Below are positions 29,219 through 39,320 of a stretch of 64,000 bases of DNA, piece after piece. The notes under the pieces are model-generated. The model was not told the DNA's origin. It searched no databases and saw only the letters and a program-made list of their open reading frames with translations. Numbering within the stretch: the stretch's first letter is position 1; every line of letters starts with the position of its first letter. This stretch comes from Ehrlichia japonica (lineage in GTDB: Bacteria > Pseudomonadota > Alphaproteobacteria > Rickettsiales > Anaplasmataceae). The translations under genes and the position numbers were made by a program. The stretch is taken from positions 248,001-312,000 of the forward strand of contig NZ_CP007474.1 in assembly GCF_000632845.1 (NCBI RefSeq), written 5' to 3'.

Positions 29219-30567
29219 AGTTCAATAAGATATTTTTTTAGTGTATTTATATGACCTATTTCTACGATATTAATCTCAGAAAAGATATGCTTATTATTAA
29301 ATGGAATGATAGCTTTTGTAAAGCCTAGTTTATAAGCTTCCTTTAAACGTGCATCAATATTTGATATGTTTCTTACTTCTCCTGACAAAGCAATTTCTCC
29401 TAATATTATTGTTGAAGATGGTATAGCTATATTAATGAAGCTCGATATTAAAGATGCTGCAATAGCTAAATCTGCAGCTGGTTCACATATTTTTAGTCCG
29501 CCAGCGATATTAAGATATACTTCTTTGTCTCCTAGAAATATATTACATTTTGCAGTTAGTACAGCGATGATCATTGCTAACCTATTAACATCCCAACCAA
29601 CTACTGCTCTTCTTGGAGTAACCATATGAGTGTTTGCAATTAATGATTGTATTTCCATTAATATAGGTCTTGATCCTTCAATACCAGCAAAAACTGCGCT
29701 ACCAACTATATTATTATTTTGTGATTTAGCTAGAAAGAGAGATGATGGATTTTTTACAGGTATTAGTCCTTTATCAGACATCTCAAATACACCTATTTCA
29801 TTAGTAGGTCCGAATCTATTCTTTACTGTGCGTAAAATGCGTAATTGACTATTACTTTCTCCTTCAAAATATAATACTGTGTCTACCATATGCTCTAAAG
29901 TTTTTGGTCCAGCTATTTGCCCATCTTTTGTTATTTGTCCTAATATGAATAGTATGATATTGTGTTGTTTTGAAAAAGTAATCAACTCGTGGGTACACAT
30001 CCGTATTTGTACTACTGTTCCAGGTGATGATGATATTCTACTATCATATATAGTTTGTATTGAATCAATAACAACGCACTTAAAATCTTTATTTTTTTTA
30101 AGAGAAGAGATAATATCTGATAATGATGAAGTGGATAATAATTGAATATTAGATTGATTAATTTGTAGTCGGTCTGCTCTGATTCTGATTTGATCTATAG
30201 ATTCTTCACCTGAGACATAAAGACATATGGGAAGACACTTATCTAAAATTGCTGTTAATTGCAGTAAAAGTGTTGATTTTCCTACACCAGGTTCTCCTCC
30301 TATAAGGGTGCTACTTCCTAATACTATTCCACCTCCAAATACTCTATCTAATTCATTTATTTTAGTAATAAAGCGTGATGGAGTTACAATATTTTTATCA
30401 GATAATGAACTTAACTTTACTTCAGGATTATATTGTGTATTTATTAAATGTTCTGTAGCTGTTTCACCAATAATACTATCCCAACTACCGCATGCATTAC
30501 ATTTACCAACCCACCTATGTGTTTGATTGCCACAAACTTGGCAGACATAGAGGATTTTTGTAGACAT
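29215..30567 (-). CDS. radA: DNA repair protein RadA
   Basis: This RecA-like ATPase/helicase promotes branch migration in recombination. The 450-aa protein has a four-Cys zinc finger (Cys9, 12, 23, 26), Walker A GGEPGVGKST (90-99), the RadA-specific KNRFG motif (RTVKNRFGPTNE), and a Lon-like C-terminal domain (GGLKICEPAADLA). It overlaps ccmG by ATGA. The long opposite-strand frames here are shadows. Confidence 0.97.
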   Translation of the reverse strand: MSTKILYVCQVCGNQTHRWVGKCNACGSWDSIIGETATEHLINTQYNPEVKLSSLSDKNIVTPSRFITKINELDRVFGGGIVLGSSTLIGGEPGVGKSTLLLQLTAILDKCLPICLYVSGEESIDQIRIRADRLQINQSNIQLLSTSSLSDIISSLKKNKDFKCVVIDSIQTIYDSRISSSPGTVVQIRMCTHELITFSKQHNIILFILGQITKDGQIAGPKTLEHMVDTVLYFEGESNSQLRILRTVKNRFGPTNEIGVFEMSDKGLIPVKNPSSLFLAKSQNNNIVGSAVFAGIEGSRPILMEIQSLIANTHMVTPRRAVVGWDVNRLAMIIAVLTAKCNIFLGDKEVYLNIAGGLKICEPAADLAIAASLISSFINIAIPSSTIILGEIALSGEVRNISNIDARLKEAYKLGFTKAIIPFNNKHIFSEINIVEIGHINTLKKYLIEL

Positions 30568-30990
30568 ATCTATAGTTATAAGTTGTGCTATTTCTTAAGT
30601 TGATTCTAACAAATAAAAGGTATATTTGCTACTGTAAGTTTTTTTGTATAATTAATTATGTTTTTAGTTAGGATGTACGGGAAAAACAAGCATTTCATTA
30701 TAAAGGAAATTATCTAGTTATGTCAGAATCTAAAAATGGTTTTTATTTGTATATTAATAAAAGTACATTTTTATATACGGTCCCTGATAGTACATTAAAT
30801 TAACAGACTTAAATTAGTAAGTATCAACATACAGAATAAATAAGAATTTTAAGTTAAATTGAACATAGTTATTCAATATTTTTTATTTAGGTTAATTGAA
30901 ATATCCATATATTGTTTTATGTTTAAGTATGTTTTAGGAAAGTACGGATATTATTTAGGGGTCATATTTTATTGACGTAAAAAGTATGTA
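30568..30990. other. Spacer between divergent radA and the TRAP permease gene
   Basis: These 423 bases probably hold both promoters. A 27-codon frame at 30720-30803 starts with ATG but has poor ribosome-binding spacing and no recognisable content. Nothing else is seen. Confidence 0.35.
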
Positions 30991-33696
30991 GTGTTATTAA
31001 CTGGTGAAGTGTTGGAAAAGGGATTAATTAATATAATGAAAAAGGAAGCAGGGCATATACAGGATTTAATAGATAGAGAGTTAGCTTCCTCTAGAATTGA
31101 AGAAGGTAGTGGAATTACTGGTTATACAGTAAGTTTTATAGCGTTTTTATGGGCTTGTTTTCAGTTGTTTATAGCATCTCCATTACCTTTTTGGTTAGTT
31201 GATCATGGATTAGAATGGGCAATGCTTCCTGATATTAAGTCTCGAGCTATTCATTTAGCATTTGCATTTTCATTGTTATTTTTATTTTTACCTATATCTA
31301 AGAATTTTAGTCGAAATCTTAAAGCATTAGATTGGATTTCTTCAATATTGTCGTGCATATCGGTATTGTATATTGTTGTGTTTTATGAAGATTTATTTTT
31401 CAGAATTGCGATGCCTAATGATGTTGATTTAATCATAGCATTTTTTGGGCTTTTTTTCTTACTGGAAGGGGCAAGGAGGGCTATTGGAGCTCCTATATCT
31501 ATTATTGCTTTAATGTTTTTAGTGTATGCTTATTTAGGGAGATATGCTCCAGATATTATTGCTCATAAAGGGCATAATTTTTCTGCTATAGCGTCTCATG
31601 AGTGGTTATCTTCTGAAGGAGTATTTGGTATAGCACTTGCTGTATCGTGTAACTTTGTATTTTTGTATGTTTTGTTTGGTGCTTTTCTAGATAAAGCAGG
31701 AGCTGGAAATTTTTTTATTAAACTTTCGTTTGCTTTGCTTGGTAGATTTGTTGGTGGTCCAGCTAAGGCTGCAGTTATTGCTTCCGGGTTTATGGGCATG
31801 ATGTCTGGCTCTTCTGTTGCTAATACTATTACTATAGGGTCTTTCACAATTCCTTTAATGAAAAAAATGGGTCTTAGTGCTGAAAAAGCAGCTGCTATAG
31901 AAGTATCAGCTGGTGTTAATGGGCAAATTATGCCTCCAGTAATGGGTGCAGCAGCGTTTTTAATGTCTGAATTCTTGTCTATTCCTTATGCTACTATTGT
32001 GAAGTATGCTTTTGTACCTGCGATTATGGTATATGTCACTTTACTTTATATTGTACATCTAGAAGCATGTAAATTAGATATGCGTCCTGTGCTTGATCTC
32101 ACTAAGGCGAGATCTGTTTATTTAAGTCTTTTAAGATTTCTTATATCTGTTGCTTGTTTGGTTGTTGTTTCATGTGTCATCTATGTTCTGATAGAGGGAG
32201 TTAGTATATATGGGTTCTATATACCTGGTGTTAAGGCTATATTCCTGGATAAAAGTATATATTGCATAGCATTAATTTTAATTTCTGTGTATGTTGGCAT
32301 ATTATTTTATCAATTTAAAGGCGTACGTAAGAGTAATGTAGAAGGTGTTGAAGAGGAAGATAAGTATCCAAAGCTATCAGAAACTTTTAAATATGGTATT
32401 CATTATTTTATTCCAATTTTTATTTTAGTATGGTGTTTAATCGTTGAGAAATTATCTTCTGCATTATCTTGTTTTTGGACAAACTTATTTTTGATCTTTA
32501 TGTTGCTTACTAAAGATGTGATATATGCGTTGTTTGATAGACAAATATTGAGTTTGTGTTCTGTATTTTGTAGAGGTGTTAAGCAAGTATATGAAGCTAT
32601 GGTTGTGGCTTCTAAAAATATGATTGCTATTGCAGTAGCAACTGGTGCAGCAGGAATAATAGTAGGAGCAGTATCATTGACTGGGTTTGGTTTGTCAATT
32701 AGTGGGTTGCTTGATTCTATAGCTCATGGTAATTTGTTTTTTTCATTATTAGTTACAGCAGTAATATGTATAGTGTTGGGGATGGGTATGCCCGCAACAG
32801 GGTGTTATATCATAGTATCTACACTCATGGCTCCGATTTTAACTTCTGTTATACATAAGAATGGTTTGTATGTTCCTCAGATAGCTATTCATTTGTTTGT
32901 ATTTTATTTTGGAATTATGGCAGATGTAACTCCTCCTGTTGGGATAGCTTCTTATGCTGCAGCTGCTATTGCAAAAGGTAATGCATTTAAAACAGGAATA
33001 CAGTCTTTCTTATATAATATAAGGACTATGATTGTTCCTTTTTTATTTATATACAATAGTGAACTTATTTTATATGATATTACAAATATCTGGGATAATG
33101 TTTTTATAATTTTTGTCTCTTTAGTTGGTATATTGAGTGTTTCTGCAGCAATGCAGGGATATTTTATTAGGAAGAGTAAGTTATACGAATCTATTATGCT
33201 TTTAATGGTAGGTGTAGTACTAATTATGCCTAATTATATTGCTAAATTATTTGTATCTCCTTATGATCCTGTGCCATTCTCTAAATTAAATGATACATTG
33301 GTAATTTTGAAAGATAGTTCTGTGAAGCTTACTGTAGAAAGTAAGAATCAATCTGATCAAGTAATCAAAGAAATAATTATTCCATTAAAGGATAAGATAC
33401 AAGATTTTGAATATCAAGGTACGTTACTTGATCTTTTGAGTCAAAAGGTTGGTATTACTGTTGATATAGATAACATATCTAATAGCCGTCTAGAAATTAA
33501 AGATATAGCGAGTTGGAGCTATATAGAACCATCTGACATGGATGATAGTTATTCTATTGTAGAATTGACATTATCATCAAAGAAATATTATCATGTTATT
33601 TATGTTTATTTGATAGCTGTGATTCTGTTAGCTATAGTAGTCTTTTTACAAACTAGAGAGAGTGATTTTGTGAAGCGGGAAATAGGTTTATGTTAG
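30991..33696 (+). CDS. TRAP transporter permease, fused 4TM/12TM type (DctQM-like)
   Basis: This inner-membrane permease belongs to a tripartite ATP-independent transporter, probably for dicarboxylates or other organic acids. At 901 aa it fuses the small and large TRAP subunits. The hallmark large-subunit region includes GFMGMMSGSSVANTITIG and VNGQIMPPVMGAAAFLM (~265-320), and the second half contains VLGMGMPATGCYI. A ~115-residue soluble segment (~760-870) and a final membrane helix follow, probably the DUF3394-type tail of this family. No binding protein (DctP/TAXI) is nearby. The start is uncertain: GTG 30991 or ATG 31036. It overlaps the next gene. Confidence 0.93.
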   Translation: MLLTGEVLEKGLINIMKKEAGHIQDLIDRELASSRIEEGSGITGYTVSFIAFLWACFQLFIASPLPFWLVDHGLEWAMLPDIKSRAIHLAFAFSLLFLFLPISKNFSRNLKALDWISSILSCISVLYIVVFYEDLFFRIAMPNDVDLIIAFFGLFFLLEGARRAIGAPISIIALMFLVYAYLGRYAPDIIAHKGHNFSAIASHEWLSSEGVFGIALAVSCNFVFLYVLFGAFLDKAGAGNFFIKLSFALLGRFVGGPAKAAVIASGFMGMMSGSSVANTITIGSFTIPLMKKMGLSAEKAAAIEVSAGVNGQIMPPVMGAAAFLMSEFLSIPYATIVKYAFVPAIMVYVTLLYIVHLEACKLDMRPVLDLTKARSVYLSLLRFLISVACLVVVSCVIYVLIEGVSIYGFYIPGVKAIFLDKSIYCIALILISVYVGILFYQFKGVRKSNVEGVEEEDKYPKLSETFKYGIHYFIPIFILVWCLIVEKLSSALSCFWTNLFLIFMLLTKDVIYALFDRQILSLCSVFCRGVKQVYEAMVVASKNMIAIAVATGAAGIIVGAVSLTGFGLSISGLLDSIAHGNLFFSLLVTAVICIVLGMGMPATGCYIIVSTLMAPILTSVIHKNGLYVPQIAIHLFVFYFGIMADVTPPVGIASYAAAAIAKGNAFKTGIQSFLYNIRTMIVPFLFIYNSELILYDITNIWDNVFIIFVSLVGILSVSAAMQGYFIRKSKLYESIMLLMVGVVLIMPNYIAKLFVSPYDPVPFSKLNDTLVILKDSSVKLTVESKNQSDQVIKEIIIPLKDKIQDFEYQGTLLDLLSQKVGITVDIDNISNSRLEIKDIASWSYIEPSDMDDSYSIVELTLSSKKYYHVIYVYLIAVILLAIVVFLQTRESDFVKREIGLC

Positions 33697-34298
33697 ATGT
33701 AACAGTAATTGGGATTATATTACTATCAGTTATGATTGGCCTTTTTAGGGGATTCATTAAAGAAATATTTGGATTGTTTGGTATCTGTGTATCAATATTA
33801 TTAACTATGCGATATCGGGATTATTTTTCTAGCTTATATAGTAAATATGTTGTTTCTGAGATTATATCGGAGGTTTTATCTACGATTACTGTTTTTATCT
33901 TGATCATTATTGTTATGATTGTTGTTAATGGATGGATTATGAATCTTTTGTCTTCAGCAAGGTGTAGTGTGATTGATAGATTTGGTGGATTGTTGATAGG
34001 ATTTATGAGAGGGATAGTTTTTGCTTACTTTCTGTTTTTCATTATAGAAACCTCTTGTTATGCGTTATTGCCTACAACAAAAGAAGATAAAGAGGTATTG
34101 CCTGATTGGTTTGTAAATTCATATTATTACAATATATTTTATCTCTTTAATACTTATGTAGATGGAATAATGCCAGAATCTACTCATGACAAGATTCAAG
34201 AGGTGGAATCTGCAGTGCAGGATATTCTTGAAAAAAAATATACTGCTAGTAACTTAAAAAAGAAAAAGTCCAAGAGTAGAGAGGAAGCTAAAACTTAA
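33690..34298 (+). CDS. CvpA family membrane protein
   Basis: The 202-aa protein has about four membrane segments in the N-terminal 130 residues. It carries the CvpA pattern LFRGFIKEIFGLFG near residue 20 and RFGGLLIGFMRGIVFAYF near 105, then a polar Lys-rich tail (KKKKSKSREEAK). In E. coli CvpA is needed for colicin V production and envelope stress tolerance; the role here is unknown. It overlaps the TRAP permease by seven bases, so the two are cotranscribed. Confidence 0.9.
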   Translation: MLDVTVIGIILLSVMIGLFRGFIKEIFGLFGICVSILLTMRYRDYFSSLYSKYVVSEIISEVLSTITVFILIIIVMIVVNGWIMNLLSSARCSVIDRFGGLLIGFMRGIVFAYFLFFIIETSCYALLPTTKEDKEVLPDWFVNSYYYNIFYLFNTYVDGIMPESTHDKIQEVESAVQDILEKKYTASNLKKKKSKSREEAKT

Positions 34299-34424
34299 AG
34301 ATTTAAGATTGTTAACTAGTGTATATTATCTAGTGTATGTCAAATGATAAAAACATTTCATTAGAAAAATAATTAACTTGATTATAGTGTAATATTTTAT
34401 ATAATGGCGTAGTTAGTTTTTGTT

Positions 34425-34430
34425 AAGGAG
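34425..34430 (+). promoter_or_regulatory. Ribosome-binding site for the rpsF GTG start
   Basis: AAGGAG lies five bases before GTG 34436, supporting the non-ATG start. The overlapping ATG at 34434 is in another frame. Confidence 0.7.
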
Positions 34431-34435
34431 AAGAT

Positions 34436-34765
34436 GTGCCTTTATATGAGTTTACTTTTATAGCACAGCAAGGTTTAACTCAGTATGAGTTAGAAGGTTT
34501 GGTTAAGGGGTTATCGTCCTTGTTAACAAAAAATGGTGCTGACCTTCTTAAGTATGAATATTGGGGGCTTTTAGATTTTGCTTATACCATAGATAAGATG
34601 AATAAAGGGCATTATTGCATGATATATATAAAAGCAACTCCTAGTAGCATGGATGAATTTAAGCGTAAGGTGAGATTGAATGAAGATATCTTACGGTTTC
34701 TGTGCCTTAAGAAAGATAAGTTACCGAAAGGTGATTCTTTGATGATACAAGCAAGTCAAGTATAG
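34436..34765 (+). CDS. rpsF: 30S ribosomal protein S6
   Basis: S6 of the small subunit, which binds S18. The 109-aa protein begins (M)[13 protein letters not shown], has the [24 protein letters not shown] core and ends after [15 protein letters not shown]. It uses a GTG start with a strong AAGGAG. It is first in the conserved rpsF-rpsR-rplI operon, with 13 bases to rpsR. Confidence 0.97.
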   Translation: MPLYEFTFIAQQGLTQYELEGLVKGLSSLLTKNGADLLKYEYWGLLDFAYTIDKMNKGHYCMIYIKATPSSMDEFKRKVRLNEDILRFLCLKKDKLPKGDSLMIQASQV

Positions 34766-34778
34766 TTGGATATTTATT

Positions 34779-35066
34779 ATGTTTAAAAAAAATAAAAGAG
34801 CAAGTTCTAATAATTCAGGAGCGACTGCTTATTCTCCATTAGCTTATCTCAAAAGGCCGTATTTTAAGAGGTCTAAAGCTTGTCCGTTAGAACAATGTCC
34901 AAATGAAGATATAGATTATAAGAATAAAGCTCTGTTATCTAAATTTACCTCGGAGTATGGGCGTATATTACCTAGTAGGATTACTTCTGTTTCTTCTAGG
35001 AAGCAGAGATTATTATCTACTGCTGTGAAAAGAGCTCGTTATTTAGCCTTATTGCCTTATTGTTGA
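34779..35066 (+). CDS. rpsR: 30S ribosomal protein S18
   Basis: S18 forms a heterodimer with S6 on the 30S platform. The 95-aa protein has the core [22 protein letters not shown] and [14 protein letters not shown]. The N-terminal ~35 residues (Lys/Ser-rich, with ACPLEQCP) extend beyond the 75-aa E. coli protein, as in other alphaproteobacteria. It sits between rpsF and rplI. Confidence 0.97.
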   Translation: MFKKNKRASSNNSGATAYSPLAYLKRPYFKRSKACPLEQCPNEDIDYKNKALLSKFTSEYGRILPSRITSVSSRKQRLLSTAVKRARYLALLPYC

Positions 35067-35085
35067 TATTTATTTGTAGGTTAAT

Positions 35086-35679
35086 ATGTTATCAATTATT
35101 CTAAAAGAAGGTGTTAGAAATCTTGGTAAAGCAGGGTTGGTTGTTCAAGTAAAGCCAGGATATGCTAGGTATTTGTTAACACAAAAAAAGGCAGTTAGGG
35201 CTACTAAGGAGAATTTAAAAAACTTAAAAGATCAATATTCACTTATCGAAAGAGAGAATTTAAAAAAATTAGAGGCAGCTAAAGTTTTAAAATCATCTTT
35301 GGAAGGTGAATTATTAATTATAACTAAACAGGCAGCTGACGACGGAAAACTGTTTGGTTCTGTGACACCAAAGTGCATTTCTAAGTTATTGTCTGATAAG
35401 GGATATGATATACATTACCGTAGTATATTTTTTTATTCTGTAATTAAGTACATTGGGGAATATGTAGTGAATTTAGAATTACATCCTGAATTAGTGCTTC
35501 CTATCACGCTTTATGTAGTGAGAAATGAGTTAGGTGCTACGCAAGCGCAAAAATTGCATGCAGAAAAGAAGAAAAAGTTAGAGAAAGAAAAAGCTGAAGA
35601 AGGAAGTGATGTAGGAAATGAGGGTTTAAAGCTTGATAGCGTTGGTGATGATATAGATAGTGGTAATGTAGACAAGTAA
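35086..35679 (+). CDS. rplI: 50S ribosomal protein L9
   Basis: L9 is an elongated protein near the base of the L1 stalk. The N-domain (MLSIILKEGVRNLGKAG, VKPGYARYLL) and the C-domain (KLFGSVTPKCISKLL; ELHPELVLPITLYVV) are present. At 197 aa it is ~45 residues longer than usual because of a charged tail (KKKKLEKEKAEEGSD...) after the normal end. Third gene of rpsF-rpsR-rplI. Confidence 0.96.
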   Translation: MLSIILKEGVRNLGKAGLVVQVKPGYARYLLTQKKAVRATKENLKNLKDQYSLIERENLKKLEAAKVLKSSLEGELLIITKQAADDGKLFGSVTPKCISKLLSDKGYDIHYRSIFFYSVIKYIGEYVVNLELHPELVLPITLYVVRNELGATQAQKLHAEKKKKLEKEKAEEGSDVGNEGLKLDSVGDDIDSGNVDK

Positions 35680-35793
35680 TAAAAATTAAGAAGAAAGTAA
35701 CATTCCTACCTAAAATAATAGATAAGAGAGTTATATCTAATATTGTAATAACGCTGTTAAGGTTTTTTTATAGTTTGTTACGGGGTTCTTTCT

Positions 35794-37059
35794 ATGGTTA
35801 GGTATATCTTAGATAACGATTTACAAGAGATTGATGCTGAGGTTTTCGATTGTATTTCTGGAGAATTAAATCGACAAAATTCTGAACTGCAATTAATAGC
35901 ATCAGAGAACTTTGTTAGTAAGGCGGTATTACAAGCTCAAGGTTCTATATTCACAAATAAGTATGCTGAAGGTTATCCAGGTAAAAGGTACTATTGTGGG
36001 TGTCATTTTGCAGATATTGTTGAAAATTTAGCAATTGAGCGTTTGTGTAGATTATTTGGGTGTAAGTTTGCGAATGTTCAGCCACATTCTGGCTCGCAAG
36101 CTAATCAGGGGGTGTTTGCTGCATTATTAAAACCAGGTGATACTGTAATTGGTATGTCACTTGATTGTGGTGGTCATTTGACTCATGGTTCTGCTCCTAG
36201 TATTTCTGGAAAGTGGTTTAATGCTGTTCAGTATCAAGTTAATCGTGACACTGGCTTAATAGATATGGATGAGATAGAAAAATTAGCTATTGAACATAAT
36301 CCATCGTTAATTATTGCTGGTTCATCTTCTTATCCTCGTGTGATAGATTTTAAAAGATTTAGAGAAATAGCTGATAAAGTTGGAGCGTATCTTCTAGCTG
36401 ATATAGCACATTATGCTGGATTGATTGCTGCTGGAGAATTTCCTTCACCTGTTGAATATGCGCATGTTATTACCTCTACTACCCATAAGACATTGCGTGG
36501 TCCTAGGGGAGCAGTGATAATGACTAATCATGAGGATATTTATAAGAAGATTCAGTCTTCTATCTTTCCCGGTATGCAAGGAGGACCATTAATGCATGTT
36601 ATTGCTGCTAAAGCTGTAGCATTCGGAGAAGCATTGAAACCTAATTTTAAAGATTATGCACAACAAATAATAAAAAATTCTAGAACTTTAGTTGAAGTTT
36701 TTAAAGAAAGAGGATTTGATGTTGTTACAGGTGGTACAGATTCTCATATGGTTGTTCTTGATTTACGTTCTAAGAGTGTTACAGGTAAAGATGCAGTTCT
36801 TGCTTTAGAGAGATTAGGAGTTATTTGTAATAAAAATGCTATTCCTTTTGATCCAGAAAAACCTTTTATAACTTCTGGCTTGCGGTTTGGTAGTGCTGCT
36901 GAGACGTCCAGAGGATTACAAGAATCAGAATTTAAAAAGATTGGTAATATAGTTTGTGATGTTGTTGATAATTTAAAAGCTAGTGATAGTGTTAGGTTAT
37001 CTATTGAACAAGATGTAATAAAGAAAGTTAAGGAATTAACTTCTGATTTCACTTCTTAA
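35794..37059 (+). CDS. glyA: Serine hydroxymethyltransferase
   Basis: This PLP enzyme interconverts serine and glycine and supplies methylene-tetrahydrofolate, used by FolD and ThyX in this window. The 421-aa protein is full length. Signatures are [46 protein letters not shown] and [13 protein letters not shown] with the PLP Lys232. It follows rplI by 114 bases; cotranscription is possible. Confidence 0.98.
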   Translation: MVRYILDNDLQEIDAEVFDCISGELNRQNSELQLIASENFVSKAVLQAQGSIFTNKYAEGYPGKRYYCGCHFADIVENLAIERLCRLFGCKFANVQPHSGSQANQGVFAALLKPGDTVIGMSLDCGGHLTHGSAPSISGKWFNAVQYQVNRDTGLIDMDEIEKLAIEHNPSLIIAGSSSYPRVIDFKRFREIADKVGAYLLADIAHYAGLIAAGEFPSPVEYAHVITSTTHKTLRGPRGAVIMTNHEDIYKKIQSSIFPGMQGGPLMHVIAAKAVAFGEALKPNFKDYAQQIIKNSRTLVEVFKERGFDVVTGGTDSHMVVLDLRSKSVTGKDAVLALERLGVICNKNAIPFDPEKPFITSGLRFGSAAETSRGLQESEFKKIGNIVCDVVDNLKASDSVRLSIEQDVIKKVKELTSDFTS

Positions 37060-37232
37060 GTAAATATCAAGTAATATCATATAAGATCTTAAAAATGTGA
37101 AAAAAAATTTAATTCTTATTAATTGATGTTACATACTTTCTTAAGTGTGGTAAACGTATAGTTGATTTTATTTTTACATTTGCTGATGAAGGTTCATATT
37201 ATATAAATATACGTCACTGTAAACTAAATGAT

Positions 37233-37240
37233 AAAGGAGG
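37233..37240 (+). promoter_or_regulatory. Ribosome-binding site deciding the cyaY start
   Basis: AAAGGAGG lies five bases before GTG 37246 but downstream of ATG 37228, so GTG 37246 is the likely start. Confidence 0.7.
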
Positions 37241-37245
37241 AAGAA

Positions 37246-37575
37246 GTGTCGAACTCTTTATGTATTTCTGATTTTCAAAGTTTATCTTATAATCTCTTAA
37301 ATACTTTAACTGAGATGATAGATAAAGTAGACATTGATGGGGTATTGGAATGTGAAAATTACGATGGGGTAGTTAAGATATCAGATAGCCAAGGTAATGT
37401 ATATGTTATTAACAAACATGAGCCTTCTATGCAAATTTGGATTGCTTCCCCTATTAGTGGGTCAGTACGATTTAGTTATGATGAATCCTCGAATACATGG
37501 ATAAGTGATAAAAATGATGAACTATTTGATTTTTTAAGATCTGAAATAAGGATATTATTTGATATTGTGATATAA
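37246..37575 (+). CDS. cyaY: Frataxin homologue CyaY
   Basis: This iron-binding protein regulates Fe-S cluster assembly on IscS/IscU. The protein has the frataxin pattern: an acidic first helix (LNTLTEMIDKVDIDG), ECENYDGVVKI, INKHEPSMQIWIASPISGS with the conserved IWxxSPxSG core, and WISDKNDELFDFLRSEI. I chose GTG 37246 (109 aa) over ATG 37228 because a consensus Shine-Dalgarno sits between them. It ends three bases before the ABC exporter gene, so they form an operon. Confidence 0.93.
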   Translation: MSNSLCISDFQSLSYNLLNTLTEMIDKVDIDGVLECENYDGVVKISDSQGNVYVINKHEPSMQIWIASPISGSVRFSYDESSNTWISDKNDELFDFLRSEIRILFDIVI

Positions 37576-37577
37576 AA

Positions 37578-39320
37578 ATGAAAGTATTATTTCAATTTGT
37601 AAAACCTCATTTATTGTATTTCATATTTGCATATTTAGTTGTAGCTATTTCTTCTGTAACAATTTTAGCGTTTGGTTATGGATTGCATAATTTAGTAGAT
37701 TTATGGGTTGCAACTTCTGATGTTGTATCTATAAATAACTCCTTATTATTTTTGTTTGTTGTGGTTTTAATAGTAGCGTTGACAGCCTTTTTGCGATTAT
37801 GGCTTACTGGCTATGGGAGTGAAAAAGTTGTTCTTGATATTAGATTGAAGTTGTATAATAAAATCATACATTTTTCTCCAAGATTTTTTGAGAATAATAG
37901 TATATCAAGCTTGATTACACGATTAATGGCAGATACGTCAACACTTCAAGTAATTTTAAGTGCTGGTATGTCAACAGTACTTAGAAATGCAACTACTTTG
38001 CTTGGTAGTATTGTAATGTTAGTACATACTAATTTTAAATTAACTATGTATACTATAGTAGTGATTCCTGTTATTCTAATAATCTTAACTGTTCTTGGTA
38101 AAAAAGTAAAATTGTTATTGCGTAAAGTACGTGTAAATCTAGATAATATAACTTCTTTTGTTGAGGAGACATATCGTGGTATATATGTTATCCAATCTTT
38201 TTCAAAAGAAGAGATAACAAAACAAAAATTTTCAAATTTACTTACTAGTGCACTGAATGTGACAAGTAGGTATATTGTTTTACGTGCATTATTGGTGACA
38301 TTAATTATAACTTCTGTAATGCTATCTATAGGATTTGTTTTATCACTTGGGATCAAGGAAGTATTAAGTAATAATATAACTGTTGGTTCTCTGTTTTCTT
38401 TTATATTTTATGCAGCAATAGCTGCTGGTTCAGTTAATAATATGGGGGATAATTTTAATGATATACAGAGAGCTATAAGAATTGCGGAAGATATTTCTAA
38501 AATATTGTTAATGCCAGAAGATATTACTGAAGTAAAAGATCCATATGAGATTCAGGAAATAAAAGATAAAATTTCAATCAATGATGTGACTTTTTGTTAT
38601 CCTAGTAAGCTAGATGATCCTGCATTAAAGAGGGTATCATTTACTATTGATAAAGGCCAAGTGGTTGCTTTGGTTGGCCCTTCTGGTAGTGGTAAAAGTA
38701 CAATAATAAATATACTATTACGTTTCTATGATGTGAATGCAGGAAATGTAACTATTGATGGTATTGATATAAAAGAATTATCCTTAAAAAATCTGCGTTC
38801 TCTTTTTAGTATTATTCCTCAAAGCCCTATAATGTTTTCTGGAACAATATGGGATAATATAACTTATGGGGTAACTAATGCTGTGTATGAAGATGTAAGA
38901 AATGCAGCAAAAATAGCTTGTATTCTTGATTTTATAGAAAATTTACCAAATAAATTTGATTCTTTAGTTGGAGAAAGGGGATTATGTTTATCTGAAGGGC
39001 AAAAACAAAGGATTGCGATAGCAAGAGCTGTTTTGAAGGGTTCAGGTATGCTGATATTAGATGAGGCAACATCATCTTTAGATTCAAAAAATGAGCAACT
39101 AATACATGATGCCTTAGATAATTTGAAAAGTAATAAAACAATGCTTGTAATAGCTCATCGGTTATCAACTATTGTTAAGGCAGATAAGATAATTGTTTTT
39201 AATAATGGATGTATTGATGACATAGGTACTCATAAGTCATTGATGTGTAAGCAGAATGGTTTGTATACAAAATTAGCAAAGTTGCAATTATCAAGTGATC
39301 ATTTTTCAGAAAGTATTTGA
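37578..39320 (+). CDS. ABC exporter, fused permease/ATPase (MsbA-like)
   Basis: This half-transporter (580 aa) has an N-terminal six-helix domain (~10-310) and a C-terminal ATPase domain: Walker A GPSGSGKST (~372), Q-loop IIPQSPIMFSG, signature LSEGQKQRIAIARA, Walker B MLILDEATS, H-loop IAHRLS. It acts as a homodimer. MsbA and multidrug exporters share this layout. Ehrlichia makes no LPS, so lipid A is not the substrate; a phospholipid, drug or peptide is possible. It is coupled to cyaY. Confidence 0.93.
   Translation: MKVLFQFVKPHLLYFIFAYLVVAISSVTILAFGYGLHNLVDLWVATSDVVSINNSLLFLFVVVLIVALTAFLRLWLTGYGSEKVVLDIRLKLYNKIIHFSPRFFENNSISSLITRLMADTSTLQVILSAGMSTVLRNATTLLGSIVMLVHTNFKLTMYTIVVIPVILIILTVLGKKVKLLLRKVRVNLDNITSFVEETYRGIYVIQSFSKEEITKQKFSNLLTSALNVTSRYIVLRALLVTLIITSVMLSIGFVLSLGIKEVLSNNITVGSLFSFIFYAAIAAGSVNNMGDNFNDIQRAIRIAEDISKILLMPEDITEVKDPYEIQEIKDKISINDVTFCYPSKLDDPALKRVSFTIDKGQVVALVGPSGSGKSTIINILLRFYDVNAGNVTIDGIDIKELSLKNLRSLFSIIPQSPIMFSGTIWDNITYGVTNAVYEDVRNAAKIACILDFIENLPNKFDSLVGERGLCLSEGQKQRIAIARAVLKGSGMLILDEATSSLDSKNEQLIHDALDNLKSNKTMLVIAHRLSTIVKADKIIVFNNGCIDDIGTHKSLMCKQNGLYTKLAKLQLSSDHFSESI

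Noticed and set aside
30720-30803. 27-codon frame in the radA/TRAP spacer
   Set aside because: AAAGGA is too far from the ATG (about 13 bases), and the frame is too short with no recognisable feature.
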